From: Myxococcales bacterium
Lineage (GTDB): Bacteria; Myxococcota_A; Polyangia; Polyangiales; Polyangiaceae
DNA length: 64,000 nucleotides
NCBI GenBank assembly: GCA_016794345.1
Contig: JAEUKE010000314.1
Coordinates: 1-64,000 of the forward strand
Reading direction: 5' to 3'
The notes beneath the pieces were generated by a model. That model ran no database searches and had not been told where the DNA came from. It saw nothing but the letters and a program-made list of their open reading frames with translations. Numbering within the stretch: position 1 is the first letter of the stretch; every line of letters starts with the position of its first letter. A program made the position numbers and the translations under genes. This document shows positions 51,375 through 61,619 of the stretch, piece after piece.

Positions 51375-53882
51375 ATGGCGACCTCGGTTTCCCAGGCTCC
51401 CGGTCCTCGGCCAGGGCTCGCGGCGAACGACCTGCCCCGTCGTTTCGGCCGCTACGTCTTGCTCCGTCGAATCGCCAAGGGCGGGATGGGGGAGGTCATG
51501 CTCGCGGCGACGCTCGGCCTCGAAGGCGCCGAGCGACCCGTGATCGTCAAGACGATCCGCCAGGAGCATCGGACGGACCAGAGCTTCAAGGCGCGCTTTC
51601 TGGACGAGGCCCGCGTGCAGGCGCAGCTCGAGCACGGCGGCGTGGCGAAGATCATCGAGGCCACGACGGACGAGGAGAGCGGTGAGCCTTACGTCGTCGT
51701 CGAGTACATCGAAGGCCGGAGCCTGGGTGACGTGCGGGCGAGGGCGCTGTCGACAGGGCAACGCGTCGCCTGGCACGAGGCGGTCGCGATCATCGAGCTG
51801 GCCGCCGAGGCCCTCGCTCATGTGCACGAGCGGCACGACGCGCAGGGCAAGGCGCTCAGCATCGTGCACCGCGACCTGTCGCCGCAGAACGTCATGGTCA
51901 GCTACGCGGGCGAGGTGAAGATCATCGACTTCGGCACGGCTCGCGGAGAGAACCGGCGTTGCCACACGGTCGCCGGCGTCGTCTTCGCCAAGCCCGGCTA
52001 CACCGCGCCGGAGGTGGCGAACGGCGACCCCGGCGACTTCCGGGTCGATCTCTACGCCCTCGGCGTCATGCTCTGGGAGCTCTGCGCCGGCCGCCGCTTC
52101 TTGCAGGGCGAGGCGAGCGACCACATGACCGCGGTCGCCAAGAACGAGCGCAACTTGCCGCCGATCGCGGCGCTCTGCGAAGCGCCGCGCGCGCTCGACG
52201 AGGTCATCGAGAAGCTCACCGCGTTCGACCGCGACCAGCGCTACGCCCGGACTCACCTGGCCGTGCGCGGGCTCGCCGCGCTGCTCGGCGCCGCGCCCGC
52301 GCTCGAGAGCGGCGAGCGCGGCGTACGGCCCCGCGTCGCCGCGTTCGTGGGCAGGCTCTTCGAGGGCGAGGCGGCGCGGACCCGCAAGGAGTTCTCCCGC
52401 CTGGTGGGCGAGGCTCGCAAGCTCTTCGGCAGCATGAAGACGCCGCAGATCGTCGAGCCGGTCTGGCCCGCGTCGACCGCGACGATGTTGAGCGCCATGC
52501 GCGACGAGAAGGAGGGCGTCGTGCCCGGCACGCGCTACCGCCTCCTCGGGGTCCTCGGCCGCGGCGCCAAGACGGTCGTACACGAGGCCGAGCACGCGGA
52601 TCTGGGGCGCGCCGTCGCCATCAAGCTCCCCGACGGGCCGGCGGCGTCGAACGAGTCTGCCGCCGAGCGCATCCGCAAGGAGGCGCAGGTCCTCTCGCGT
52701 GTGCAGGTCCCGGGGGTCGTGCGGGTCATCGACGTGGGTCGGACCGCCGAAGGCGTGCCCTTCAGCGTGCTCGAGCGCTGCGAGGGCCAGACTCTCGGCG
52801 CGCGCCTGCGCCAGGAGCCCGGCCTGCCGTGGCGCGAGGCGGTCGAGATCACCGACCGCATCCTCGCCGTGGTCGAGCGCGTGCACGGGCGCGGCGTCAT
52901 CCACCGCGACATCAAGCCTGACAATATCGTCATGGGTCTGGACGGAGAGCCCACGCTCCTGGATTTTGGTATCGCGCTCGATCGCGATCGCGGCGCCGAT
53001 CTGGAGACGCCGCCGCCGGGGAGGCCCGAGGTCGCCCTCTACGGCACGCCCGAGTACATGGCGCCCGAACAGGCCGCGCGCCCCGGCGAGGTCGACGAGC
53101 GCGCCGACCTCTACGCCGTCGGCGTCATCCTCTACGAGCTCCTGACCGGCCGCCTGCCCTTCACCGGGGACAGCCCGGTGAAGCTCCTGGAGGCCAAGGC
53201 GCAGGGCAACCCCGAGCCACCGAGCGATCGCGCCCCGGCTCGGGCCATCCCCAAGCTGGTCGACGACGTGGTGCTCCGGGCGCTGTCACGGCACGCGAGC
53301 CTCCGCTTCCGGAGCGCGGGCGAGATGCGCGCCGCCCTCGCGGTCTCGCTGGCCGAGCCGCAGGCGCGCCGGAGCAGGCGCCGAGCGGCGGGCGTCGCGG
53401 TCGTGCTCGCGGCGATGGCGTGTGCGGGGGGGCTCCTCGCGATGACCGCGACGCGCCTCGGAGACGAGGCTCGCAGCCTCGCGGCGAAGGCCGGCCTCGT
53501 CGCACCCGCGCAGCCCGAGATCGTGGCCGCGGCCGAGGTCACCCCGGCGGATCCGCTCGGTGCCCTCGGCCAGGACACAGCGCCTGCCGAAGACGAGGGG
53601 CCGGGCGCGCCGCCGCCGGTCATCGAGCCGGCCGAGGAGGCTCCCGCTCCGGTGTCCACGGCGGCGGACGAGCCGAAGCCCGAGCCCGCCGAGCCGGTCG
53701 TCGCTCAGGTCGCGGAGGCCGAGCGCGCGGCGACGGGCTCGAAGGTCGACGACGAGGCCGACAAGGGCGACAAGAAAAAGCCGGCTCGCAAGGCACGTCG
53801 CGCCGAGAAGAAGAAGCCGGAGAAGGCCCAGAAGAAGGCCAAGAAGAAGAAGAGCAAGAAGCCGAGCCGCGACGAGGAGTAG
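51375..53882 (+). CDS. Tandem Ser/Thr kinase protein (two kinase domains)
   Basis: An 835-residue protein with two Hanks kinase domains. Kinase 1 (about 25-295): AKGGMGEV loop, IVKTI lysine, IVHRDLSPQNVM, IIDFGTA, and PGYTAPEV. Kinase 2 (about 390-650): GRGAKTVVHEAE, VAIKLP, VIHRDIKPDNIV, LLDFGIA and GTPEYMAPEQ. Kinase 1 has HRDLSPQN, in which the Lys of the usual HRDxKxxN is Ser, a variant seen often in myxobacteria. Then one membrane helix (about 672-695) and a periplasmic tail that is Ala/Pro/Glu-rich and ends in a Lys-rich stretch. ATG 51375 chosen for context. Confidence 0.9.
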   Translation: MATSVSQAPGPRPGLAANDLPRRFGRYVLLRRIAKGGMGEVMLAATLGLEGAERPVIVKTIRQEHRTDQSFKARFLDEARVQAQLEHGGVAKIIEATTDEESGEPYVVVEYIEGRSLGDVRARALSTGQRVAWHEAVAIIELAAEALAHVHERHDAQGKALSIVHRDLSPQNVMVSYAGEVKIIDFGTARGENRRCHTVAGVVFAKPGYTAPEVANGDPGDFRVDLYALGVMLWELCAGRRFLQGEASDHMTAVAKNERNLPPIAALCEAPRALDEVIEKLTAFDRDQRYARTHLAVRGLAALLGAAPALESGERGVRPRVAAFVGRLFEGEAARTRKEFSRLVGEARKLFGSMKTPQIVEPVWPASTATMLSAMRDEKEGVVPGTRYRLLGVLGRGAKTVVHEAEHADLGRAVAIKLPDGPAASNESAAERIRKEAQVLSRVQVPGVVRVIDVGRTAEGVPFSVLERCEGQTLGARLRQEPGLPWREAVEITDRILAVVERVHGRGVIHRDIKPDNIVMGLDGEPTLLDFGIALDRDRGADLETPPPGRPEVALYGTPEYMAPEQAARPGEVDERADLYAVGVILYELLTGRLPFTGDSPVKLLEAKAQGNPEPPSDRAPARAIPKLVDDVVLRALSRHASLRFRSAGEMRAALAVSLAEPQARRSRRRAAGVAVVLAAMACAGGLLAMTATRLGDEARSLAAKAGLVAPAQPEIVAAAEVTPADPLGALGQDTAPAEDEGPGAPPPVIEPAEEAPAPVSTAADEPKPEPAEPVVAQVAEAERAATGSKVDDEADKGDKKKPARKARRAEKKKPEKAQKKAKKKKSKKPSRDEE

Positions 53883-53883
53883 G

Positions 53884-53914
53884 CGAGGACCTCGCCGAGG
53901 CCGCGAGGTCCTCG
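53884..53914. terminator. Perfect inverted repeat between convergent genes
   Basis: An 11-base inverted repeat (CGAGGACCTCG at 53884-53894, CGAGGTCCTCG at 53904-53914) with a 9-base loop lies directly between the converging stops at 53882 and 53923. No T-run is present, so it may be a bidirectional, Rho-assisted terminator. Confidence 0.5.
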
Positions 53915-53922
53915 GCGAGAAA

Positions 53923-54858
53923 CTAGAAGCCGCAGGCGTCGCGCATGCGATTCGGCGCGAGCCAGCGCGACGCCTTGCGCTTGGCGATGGTGTTGGGCAG
54001 GCGCTGGTACGGCTCGGCGTCGCCGGCGGCCATGACGCCTTCGAGCGTCTTCACATAGCCCTCTTTGTCGCCCTTCAGGCAGAGATACCGGATCGCATAT
54101 TGGACCTCCGGCAGGTAGCTCTTGCCCTTGGAGAGCTCGAGCGCGCGGTCGAAGTGTTTCTTCGCGTCGTCGAGCTCCGCGGTGGAGCGGGCGTGGTAGG
54201 CGCCGAGCGCCACGTGCGCGCTGCCGTTCATGTACGTGTCGTCGAGCTCGATGCTGCGCTCGAGCAGGGCGACGGCCACGAACAGCTCGCCGACGACCTC
54301 ACCCTTCTCGCTGCTCACGCCGGTGCGCCCGAGCCAGGCCTGGCCGAGCCAGAACAGGATCTCCGCGTCGGTCTCGGCGTCGTCGAACTGCGCGAGGTAG
54401 TCCTTGATTGTCTGCGCGTTGAGCTGCGCCTCCTTGAAGCCGGCGTGTTTCGCGTCGAGCAGCTGCGAGCCGTACCAGATCGCCCGCTCGTACGCGGCGC
54501 GCGCGCGGCGGCGGTGGTAGTCGAAGTCGGGGCTGACCGAGCCCTCCGCGTCCTCCGCGCGCTCCATGGCGTCTTCCATGAAGCCGAGGGCGACCGACGA
54601 CCAGCTACGCGTCAACATGAAGAGCGCGTCCTCGTTGTCGGGCGCGAGGTACCGCATCCCCTCCATCTGGCCGAGCCCGGCCATCGCGATCTTCTCGGCG
54701 ACCTCCCAGTCGCCGATCGTGTTCACCGCGGCGCTCGCCTTGCGCGTCGAGGCGATCTGGCCCTCGAGGATGAGCTGCTTGAGGCAGCCGGTTTGCAGCG
54801 CGAAGAGGACGAACGTTGCCGCGAGCCCCGCCCGAGAGAGGATGTTCCGACCCGACAT
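53923..54858 (-). CDS. TatT-like TRAP-transporter-associated lipoprotein
   Basis: A 311-residue lipoprotein (lipobox LQTGC). The sequence is made of helical TPR-like repeats with the TRAP transporter T-component (TatT) pattern: a WYG segment (ERAIWYGSQLL), ILFWLGQAWLG, and AYHARSTAELDDAKKHFDRALEL. In spirochaetes such proteins are periplasmic partners that pass hydrophobic ligands to a TRAP binding protein. No TRAP permease is visible here. ATG 54858. Confidence 0.82.
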   Translation of the reverse strand: MSGRNILSRAGLAATFVLFALQTGCLKQLILEGQIASTRKASAAVNTIGDWEVAEKIAMAGLGQMEGMRYLAPDNEDALFMLTRSWSSVALGFMEDAMERAEDAEGSVSPDFDYHRRRARAAYERAIWYGSQLLDAKHAGFKEAQLNAQTIKDYLAQFDDAETDAEILFWLGQAWLGRTGVSSEKGEVVGELFVAVALLERSIELDDTYMNGSAHVALGAYHARSTAELDDAKKHFDRALELSKGKSYLPEVQYAIRYLCLKGDKEGYVKTLEGVMAAGDAEPYQRLPNTIAKRKASRWLAPNRMRDACGF

Positions 54859-54943
54859 AGGGCGGCAGAGTTACAGAAAGTCGCCGCTCCTCGCAACGGC
54901 CGACGTGCTTGCGCGCCCTCGGCTGTCGTGGTCGGCTTGTCCC

Positions 54944-55780
54944 ATGGGAGCCTTGGAGCGGCCGGCTCACCTCGCCTGGGCGGGCCTCATCGCCATGACC
55001 GCAACGATCTTCGGGATCGCCATCGCGCGTGGGCCCGTGTTTCCGGAGGCCGGCGCGGCCAGCTCGCGCGCCGAGGACGAGCCCGCCGAGGAGCGCGACG
55101 ACCGCGCGGAGGCCGGAAAAGCGGGCGCCGCCTCCGGCTCGGCCTCGGCAGCCAGAGGGACGTCCTCCGCCAAGGGGGACTGGGCGCTGCCGAAGCTGCC
55201 CGGCCTCGACGACCCCGCGCCCGTCGTCGCGCCCGCCGAGGAGCGCGAGGCCGTGCAGACGTTCCTCGACCGCGTGAGAAAGAACGACCTCAAAGGATCG
55301 GTCGTGGCCCTGGAGGCGCTCGCGGACGGGCACCCGAACGCGATCAAAGACGCCGAGGTCCGAGAGCAGATCGTCGAGCTCTCGCAGCGCGTGATGCAGA
55401 CCCAGGGGGACCTGCCGGACCGCATGTTCGCGGTGCTCTCGCAGAGGGCGGGCACCACGGGGATCGACATCCTCTATTACCTCGTCACGAGCAAGGGCGG
55501 CTCGAAGGCCTCGAAGGTCGCCGACAAGCTCCTCGCCGATCCCAAGGTCGTGGCCCGGGGCTCGGACGCGATGCGCATCGCGTGGGAGCTGCGCAAGGCG
55601 CCCTGCAACGCGAAAAAGGCCCTCTTTGCTCGGGCCGGCGAGCACGGCGACCAGCGGACGCTCGGTCAGCTGTTCGAGCTCAACCGAACCTGCGGTCGCC
55701 GCAACCGCAACTGCTGCCTCCACAAGGACCCGGCCCTCGAGGCGGCGATCGAGGCCATGAAGGCGCGCGGCTTCCGCTGA
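54944..55780 (+). CDS. Hypothetical membrane-anchored protein
   Basis: A 278-residue protein with a single N-terminal membrane helix (about 10-30), an acidic Ala/Glu/Arg-rich spacer (to about 75) and a helical domain (about 100-278) with a cysteine cluster near the C-terminus (APCNAKK, RTCGRRNRNCCLHKD). The paired Cys-Cys and spacing could form disulfides or a metal site. The domain is HEAT-like in character. No family recognised. Divergent from the TatT-like gene. Confidence 0.65.
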   Translation: MGALERPAHLAWAGLIAMTATIFGIAIARGPVFPEAGAASSRAEDEPAEERDDRAEAGKAGAASGSASAARGTSSAKGDWALPKLPGLDDPAPVVAPAEEREAVQTFLDRVRKNDLKGSVVALEALADGHPNAIKDAEVREQIVELSQRVMQTQGDLPDRMFAVLSQRAGTTGIDILYYLVTSKGGSKASKVADKLLADPKVVARGSDAMRIAWELRKAPCNAKKALFARAGEHGDQRTLGQLFELNRTCGRRNRNCCLHKDPALEAAIEAMKARGFR

Positions 55781-55945
55781 TCCTCCGTCGCGGCCCCGGG
55801 GACCTGAGCCCGGGTGCCGACTGGGGTCCTCAGCCGCTGCGGAGCCGAGTCCGCACCAAGCTCGTCTGCCCGACTGCGCCAGGCCATTCCCCCGCTCTTT
55901 CCGGGGGAGGGCAGCCTCGCACACGGCTTGTTTCGTGCAGCTTCC

Positions 55946-57229
55946 ATGCGTCTTCTCTGCCTTCTCGCTGGTCTCCTCGCGGCGCCTGCTCTGCTCGTTG
56001 CTTGCTCCGACTCGGAGACGGCGACCGGAGGGGGCGGCCCCGGCGGCTCGGGAAGCGGTGCAGGAGGGACGGGCTCGGGCGCCGGCTCGGGGGTGGGCGG
56101 TGGCGACGGCGGAGGGGGCAACACGCCGATCGACCCCACCTGCAACGACGCGGTCGACTCCCCGCTCGAGGCGCTCCCCGCGCTCGAAGGCGTGAAGGCC
56201 ATCGTGCGAGGAAACGGCATGCGCGTCACCTTCGAGCCCATCGCCGGGGCCGTCGATTACCGCATCTACGCCTTGCCATCCGCCGCCGACGTCTCGACCG
56301 ATCCTGACGGAACTGTCCACGTCACGAACGCCACGTACCGATGCGCAGGCGATCGCGAGGCTCCCTATGTCGAGCTGAACGGCGCAGGTCCACAGGGTTG
56401 GGTCACGACGTGGACGGAAGGGGACGTGCTCGGGCTCTCGCGTGCGGAGGCGAGCGCGGAGCTCGGGCACGTGTACGCGGTCGAGGGGCCCGGTCGCGTG
56501 CCGGTCTACGCGCTCGGAAGCAACGCGCCCGAAGCGGACGGCCAGTGTTACGAGGAGCGCTGGGGCGCCACCCGCCTCACGACCTACGTGAAGGACCCGG
56601 CCGTCCGCGACCAGCTGCTCGCTCAGGGCTATCGCGACGACGGCGTCGCGTTCTGGGTGCCGGAGACGGCGGCCGACAGACCCGTCTACACCTGGGAGGA
56701 GTCCCCGGACGGGGCGCGGCTCTACTTCTCGGCCTCGGACGAGCTCGGCGCGCGCGGAGGCGCGGAGGTGGCCTTCGACGTGCTCTCCGCGCCGGCCGAG
56801 GGCACGGTCTTGCTGCTCCGTGTGTTCTACGACGTCGGGTGCGGCCCTGAACGATCCGCTGAGCTCGCGTGGCATCTACAGCGACGGCGACGACGACCGC
56901 TTGCCCGCCTCGGTCGATCCCGCGCTCCTCGGTGCGTTTGCGACGCCGAGCCTGCGTTGCATCTCCAAGCGCCCGTCGTTTTTCCACACCGGCCAGGAGA
57001 AGGACCTCCGGGAGGTCGTCGCGTTCTTCGACCGCGGCGGCCACCCGGCGGGCTTCCTCGGAGAGAGCGAGATCGAGCCGCTGGACCTCACGGAGCAGGA
57101 GATCGACGACCTCGTCGCGTTCCTCCTGTCGCTCGACGGGGCGGGCCCCGACGCTGCGTTGCGCGCGCCGCCGCCGTGAGGGTCACTCGAAGCGGCCGAG
57201 GTAGACGTCGGCGATCGAGGCGTGGTTGA
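55946..57229 (+). CDS. Lipoprotein, reading frame broken near 56837
   Basis: As written, a frame from ATG 55946 to 57229. The first ~297 codons are a good lipoprotein (lipobox LVAC, Gly/Ser-rich linker, a fibronectin-like VTFEPIAGAVDYRIYALPS strand pair, then RLYFSASDELG and VLLLRVFYD). After about 56837 the frame becomes Arg-rich shadow sequence, while the +1 frame carries a well conserved peroxidase-like C-terminus. Deleting one G in the GGG at 56837-56839 joins the two. Either a real frameshift, a sequencing error, or the fusion of two genes after a deletion. Confidence 0.5.
   Translation: MRLLCLLAGLLAAPALLVACSDSETATGGGGPGGSGSGAGGTGSGAGSGVGGGDGGGGNTPIDPTCNDAVDSPLEALPALEGVKAIVRGNGMRVTFEPIAGAVDYRIYALPSAADVSTDPDGTVHVTNATYRCAGDREAPYVELNGAGPQGWVTTWTEGDVLGLSRAEASAELGHVYAVEGPGRVPVYALGSNAPEADGQCYEERWGATRLTTYVKDPAVRDQLLAQGYRDDGVAFWVPETAADRPVYTWEESPDGARLYFSASDELGARGGAEVAFDVLSAPAEGTVLLLRVFYDVGCGPERSAELAWHLQRRRRRPLARLGRSRAPRCVCDAEPALHLQAPVVFPHRPGEGPPGGRRVLRPRRPPGGLPRRERDRAAGPHGAGDRRPRRVPPVARRGGPRRCVARAAAVRVTRSGRGRRRRSRRG
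56841..57179 (+). pseudogene. C-terminal fragment of a cytochrome c peroxidase/MauG-like protein
   Basis: A +1-frame segment of 112 residues with strong family character: AFATPSLRCISKRPSFFHTGQ, REVVAFFDRGGHPAGFLG, EIEPLDLTEQEIDDLVAFLLSL. These are the C-terminal elements of di-haem peroxidases (the TPSLR and LT-x2-E-x2-DLVAFL motifs). The haem-binding CxxCH motifs and the N-terminal domain are missing. It has no start of its own and is most likely the tail of a damaged gene. Confidence 0.7.
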
Positions 57230-58355
57230 AGGCGCCGCCCACGGCGTACGCGTAGCCCTGGAAGAACGGCGCCTGGTGGGCGTGGGCGCGCGCCTTGGGC
57301 AGATCGGGGAGCGACTCCCAGGCCCCGACCGACCCGTCCGCACCGATGGGCGCGCGGCGCACCGCCGCGGTGTTCTGCGTATCGTTCTCGATCCCGCCCA
57401 CGACGTAGAGCGAGCCGGCGTGCACGAAGCTCGCGTGGGTGGTGAGCGTCGTCGGGAGTTGGCCGACCACGGCCCAGTCGCCGAGCGCTCCCCCCGCGAG
57501 GATCGGCGCCCGCAGCACCTCGTCGAACGTGACGTTGCTCCCGGCCGGGTCTCCCTCGAGCCCGCCGGTCACGTAGATCGCGCCCTCGTACACGGCCGCG
57601 CTGTGGTGGCTCCGCTTGGTCGGCAGGGGCGTGACGGCGGTCCAGGCGCTGACGGTTCCGTCAGCGCCGACCGTGGCGGTCTCGACGACGTTCGTGTTGT
57701 CGGTGTTGTCACCCGTGAGGCCGCCGAGCACGTAGAGGCGGGAGCCGTCTGCGACCATGGTGTGGTGGAAGCGTGTCCGGGACAGGTCCGGCCCGGCCTG
57801 CCAGTCGCCGATGGTCCCGTCCGGCATGACCGTGCCCACGTCCGTGGACCGTGAGAGGATCGCGCTCGCGCCGTTCATCCGGAAGCCGCCGGTGACGATG
57901 ACGGTCTTGTCGATGACGGCGACGCCCGCGCCGGCCGCGACCTGGGGGAGCGTCCCGCCCGTGGTCCAGGCGCTGAGGGAGCCGTCGGCCGCGATGGGCG
58001 CCATCTCGACGCTGTCCTGCAGCGCGCCGTTGTCGACGACGCCGCCCGCGGCGTAGAGCACCGGGCCGGCGTTCGTCTCCACCACGAAGGTGATGTGGTG
58101 GTCGCGCTTCTGCGCGAGGGCAGGGCCGGCCGTCCACTCGGCGAGCGTCGCCTCGCAGGCTCCGTCGGTTCCCGCGTGCGAGCCGACTGGGCAGACCGCG
58201 CCGCCGCCCCCGCCGCCGGAGCCACCGGTGCTCGATCCGCCACCTGCGCCCGCGCCCCCACCGCCCTCCTGAGCTGCGTCGTCGCCGCAAGCGGCGAGCA
58301 TCAGCAACGAAAGCAGACCGAGGACGAGGTTTTCGCGGAGCAGGAAGGAGGTCAT
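57183..58355 (-). CDS. Kelch-like repeat lipoprotein
   Basis: A 390-residue lipoprotein (lipobox LMLAAC, long Gly/Ser linker). The rest is a Kelch/galactose-oxidase type propeller: repeated G-G units with R-x-HH-x-M/A and YVTGG, YVLGG, YVVGG, YAVGG endings. Each repeat contains ADGSLSAW or ADGTVSAW-like segments. Likely a binding protein on the cell surface. ATG 58355 selected for the signal peptide. The stop at 57183 is close to the broken upstream gene on the other strand. Confidence 0.85.
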   Translation of the reverse strand: MTSFLLRENLVLGLLSLLMLAACGDDAAQEGGGGAGAGGGSSTGGSGGGGGGAVCPVGSHAGTDGACEATLAEWTAGPALAQKRDHHITFVVETNAGPVLYAAGGVVDNGALQDSVEMAPIAADGSLSAWTTGGTLPQVAAGAGVAVIDKTVIVTGGFRMNGASAILSRSTDVGTVMPDGTIGDWQAGPDLSRTRFHHTMVADGSRLYVLGGLTGDNTDNTNVVETATVGADGTVSAWTAVTPLPTKRSHHSAAVYEGAIYVTGGLEGDPAGSNVTFDEVLRAPILAGGALGDWAVVGQLPTTLTTHASFVHAGSLYVVGGIENDTQNTAAVRRAPIGADGSVGAWESLPDLPKARAHAHQAPFFQGYAYAVGGAFNHASIADVYLGRFE

Positions 58356-58424
58356 GGTGGGCGCGCGCGGTGCAAAGAGGGGGCCAGCGTCGAGGGGCGC
58401 GGCGAAGCGAAGAAACCGCAGGCC

Positions 58425-58438
58425 CGACCGTTCGGTCG
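58425..58438. promoter_or_regulatory. 14-base palindrome, possible TetR-type operator
   Basis: CGACCG-TT-CGGTCG, 70 bases upstream of the Kelch-like gene and about 50 bases after the P450 stop. It resembles operators of TetR-family repressors; on the minus strand it could also serve as a weak P450 terminator (TTTCTTC follows about 10 bases later). No regulator gene is adjacent. Confidence 0.3.
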
Positions 58439-58488
58439 TCAAGGATTGCACGGAGGTCGGTGGACCGGTGTCCTGGAATCAACGGCGT

Positions 58489-59940
58489 TCAGCGCCTGGC
58501 GTGCACGCGGACGCGCACGCCACGCCTCGGCCGGAGCGTGGCGCTCGGCTCGGCCTCGTCCTCCTCGAGGAGCTCGAATCGGAAGCGACGCATCAGCGTC
58601 GCCAGGACGAGCGGCGCCTCCAGGTAGGCGAAGTGGATCCCCAGGCAGATGCGCGGGCCGGCGCTGAAGGGCAGGTACGCGTAGCGGTGGCGCTTGGCCT
58701 CTCGCTCGGGCAGGAAGCGGTCGGGGTCGAAGCGCTCGGGGTCGTCACCCCAGAGCCCGCGCCGCCGGTGCAGGACGAAGGGAGAGACCATCACGTTCGT
58801 CGACCGAGGCAGGTCGTAGCCGGCGAGCGTGACGGCCTGGTTCGCGTCGCGGCCGAAGATGTAGACGGGTGGGTACAGGCGAAGCGCCTCCTTGAAGGCA
58901 CGCGTCGTCAGGTCGAGCTTCTCGAGATCCGCGGCGCCGGGGTCGTCCCCGACGCTGTCGGCCTCGCGCTGCATCTCGTCGTAGACGCGCCGGTCCTTGC
59001 AGGCCTCGTGGATCGTCCAGGCGAGCCCGGTCGCGGTCGTCTCGTGACCCGCCACGAAGAGCGTGAGGATCTCGTCCCGGATCTGGCGGTCGCTCATGAC
59101 GGTCCCGTCCTGATCGCTGGCGGCGAGGAGGCGGGTGAGGAGGTCGGTCTGCTCGCCGCTCGAGCGGCGGCGTTCGTCGATCATCTTCTGTACCCGCTCG
59201 TCGAGCAGGGCTATCGAGCTCGCGAGCTCGCGGCCGCGCGCGCCCACGAGCACGGCCGGCCCACGGACCTTCCGCTCGGCCCAGAGCGCCGCGTCGCGGA
59301 GCCAGCCGGTGTTCTGCTCCGAGAGCAGCTGGAGCCTCCGGCGGGCGACGATGTGGGCGATGGCGATGGGCTGGCCGATGACCCAGCCGGCCCAGTCGAG
59401 CGCGACGGTGAGCGCGCGGCCGAGGTCGTCGGCTTCGGTGAAGGTGTCGGCGTCGAAGAGCGTCTTGCCCGCCACGGCCATCGCGAGCCGCGTGGTCTCG
59501 GCGGCGAGCGCCAGCTCCTCGCCGTCTCGCCAGCGGTCGATGGCCCGTCGTGAGCAGGCGACCATGTCCGGCGCGTACGCCTCGAGCGCCTTGGGGTGGA
59601 AGAGCGGCGCCATCAGCTTGCGCTGCCTCCGCCAGAGCTCGCCGTTCGACGTGAAGATGCCCTCGCCGGCCAGCGGGTAGAGGCTGAAGCGGAGCATGTC
59701 GGACTTGTCGAAGAGGCGCGCCTTGTCGACGAGCGTCTCCTCGACGACGTCGGGGTGGTTGGCGACCATCGCGTGGATGCCGGGGAGGGGGAGCGAGAGG
59801 CGGAGGACCGGCGCCGTGACCTCGGAGAGGCGGCGAAGCGTCCCGAGCCTGTCGGCCCGGAAGTCGGCGTTGTGTCCGAGCAGGCCCTCGCCGCCCGGCG
59901 CGATGGGCATGCTGTCGAACGCGGACGAGTGAGCCTGCAT
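58489..59940 (-). CDS. Cytochrome P450
   Basis: A 483-residue haem-thiolate monooxygenase. Conserved elements: I-helix AGHETT, K-helix EALRLYP (ExxR), PERFDPDRFLPERE, and the haem loop PFSAGPRICLG with the thiolate Cys near residue 425. The C-terminus ends with FRFELLEEDEAEP and an Arg-rich tail. Best resembles bacterial/CYP4-like fatty-acid or terpenoid hydroxylases. ATG 59940 with GGAGGG 9 bases upstream. It follows a kinase gene by 15 bases; the partner ferredoxin is not nearby. Confidence 0.95.
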   Translation of the reverse strand: MQAHSSAFDSMPIAPGGEGLLGHNADFRADRLGTLRRLSEVTAPVLRLSLPLPGIHAMVANHPDVVEETLVDKARLFDKSDMLRFSLYPLAGEGIFTSNGELWRRQRKLMAPLFHPKALEAYAPDMVACSRRAIDRWRDGEELALAAETTRLAMAVAGKTLFDADTFTEADDLGRALTVALDWAGWVIGQPIAIAHIVARRRLQLLSEQNTGWLRDAALWAERKVRGPAVLVGARGRELASSIALLDERVQKMIDERRRSSGEQTDLLTRLLAASDQDGTVMSDRQIRDEILTLFVAGHETTATGLAWTIHEACKDRRVYDEMQREADSVGDDPGAADLEKLDLTTRAFKEALRLYPPVYIFGRDANQAVTLAGYDLPRSTNVMVSPFVLHRRRGLWGDDPERFDPDRFLPEREAKRHRYAYLPFSAGPRICLGIHFAYLEAPLVLATLMRRFRFELLEEDEAEPSATLRPRRGVRVRVHARR

Positions 59941-59955
59941 GTGAGCGTTCCCTCC

Positions 59956-61602
<1,647 letters not shown>

Positions 61603-61619
61603 GCGCGGGAGCCTACCGC

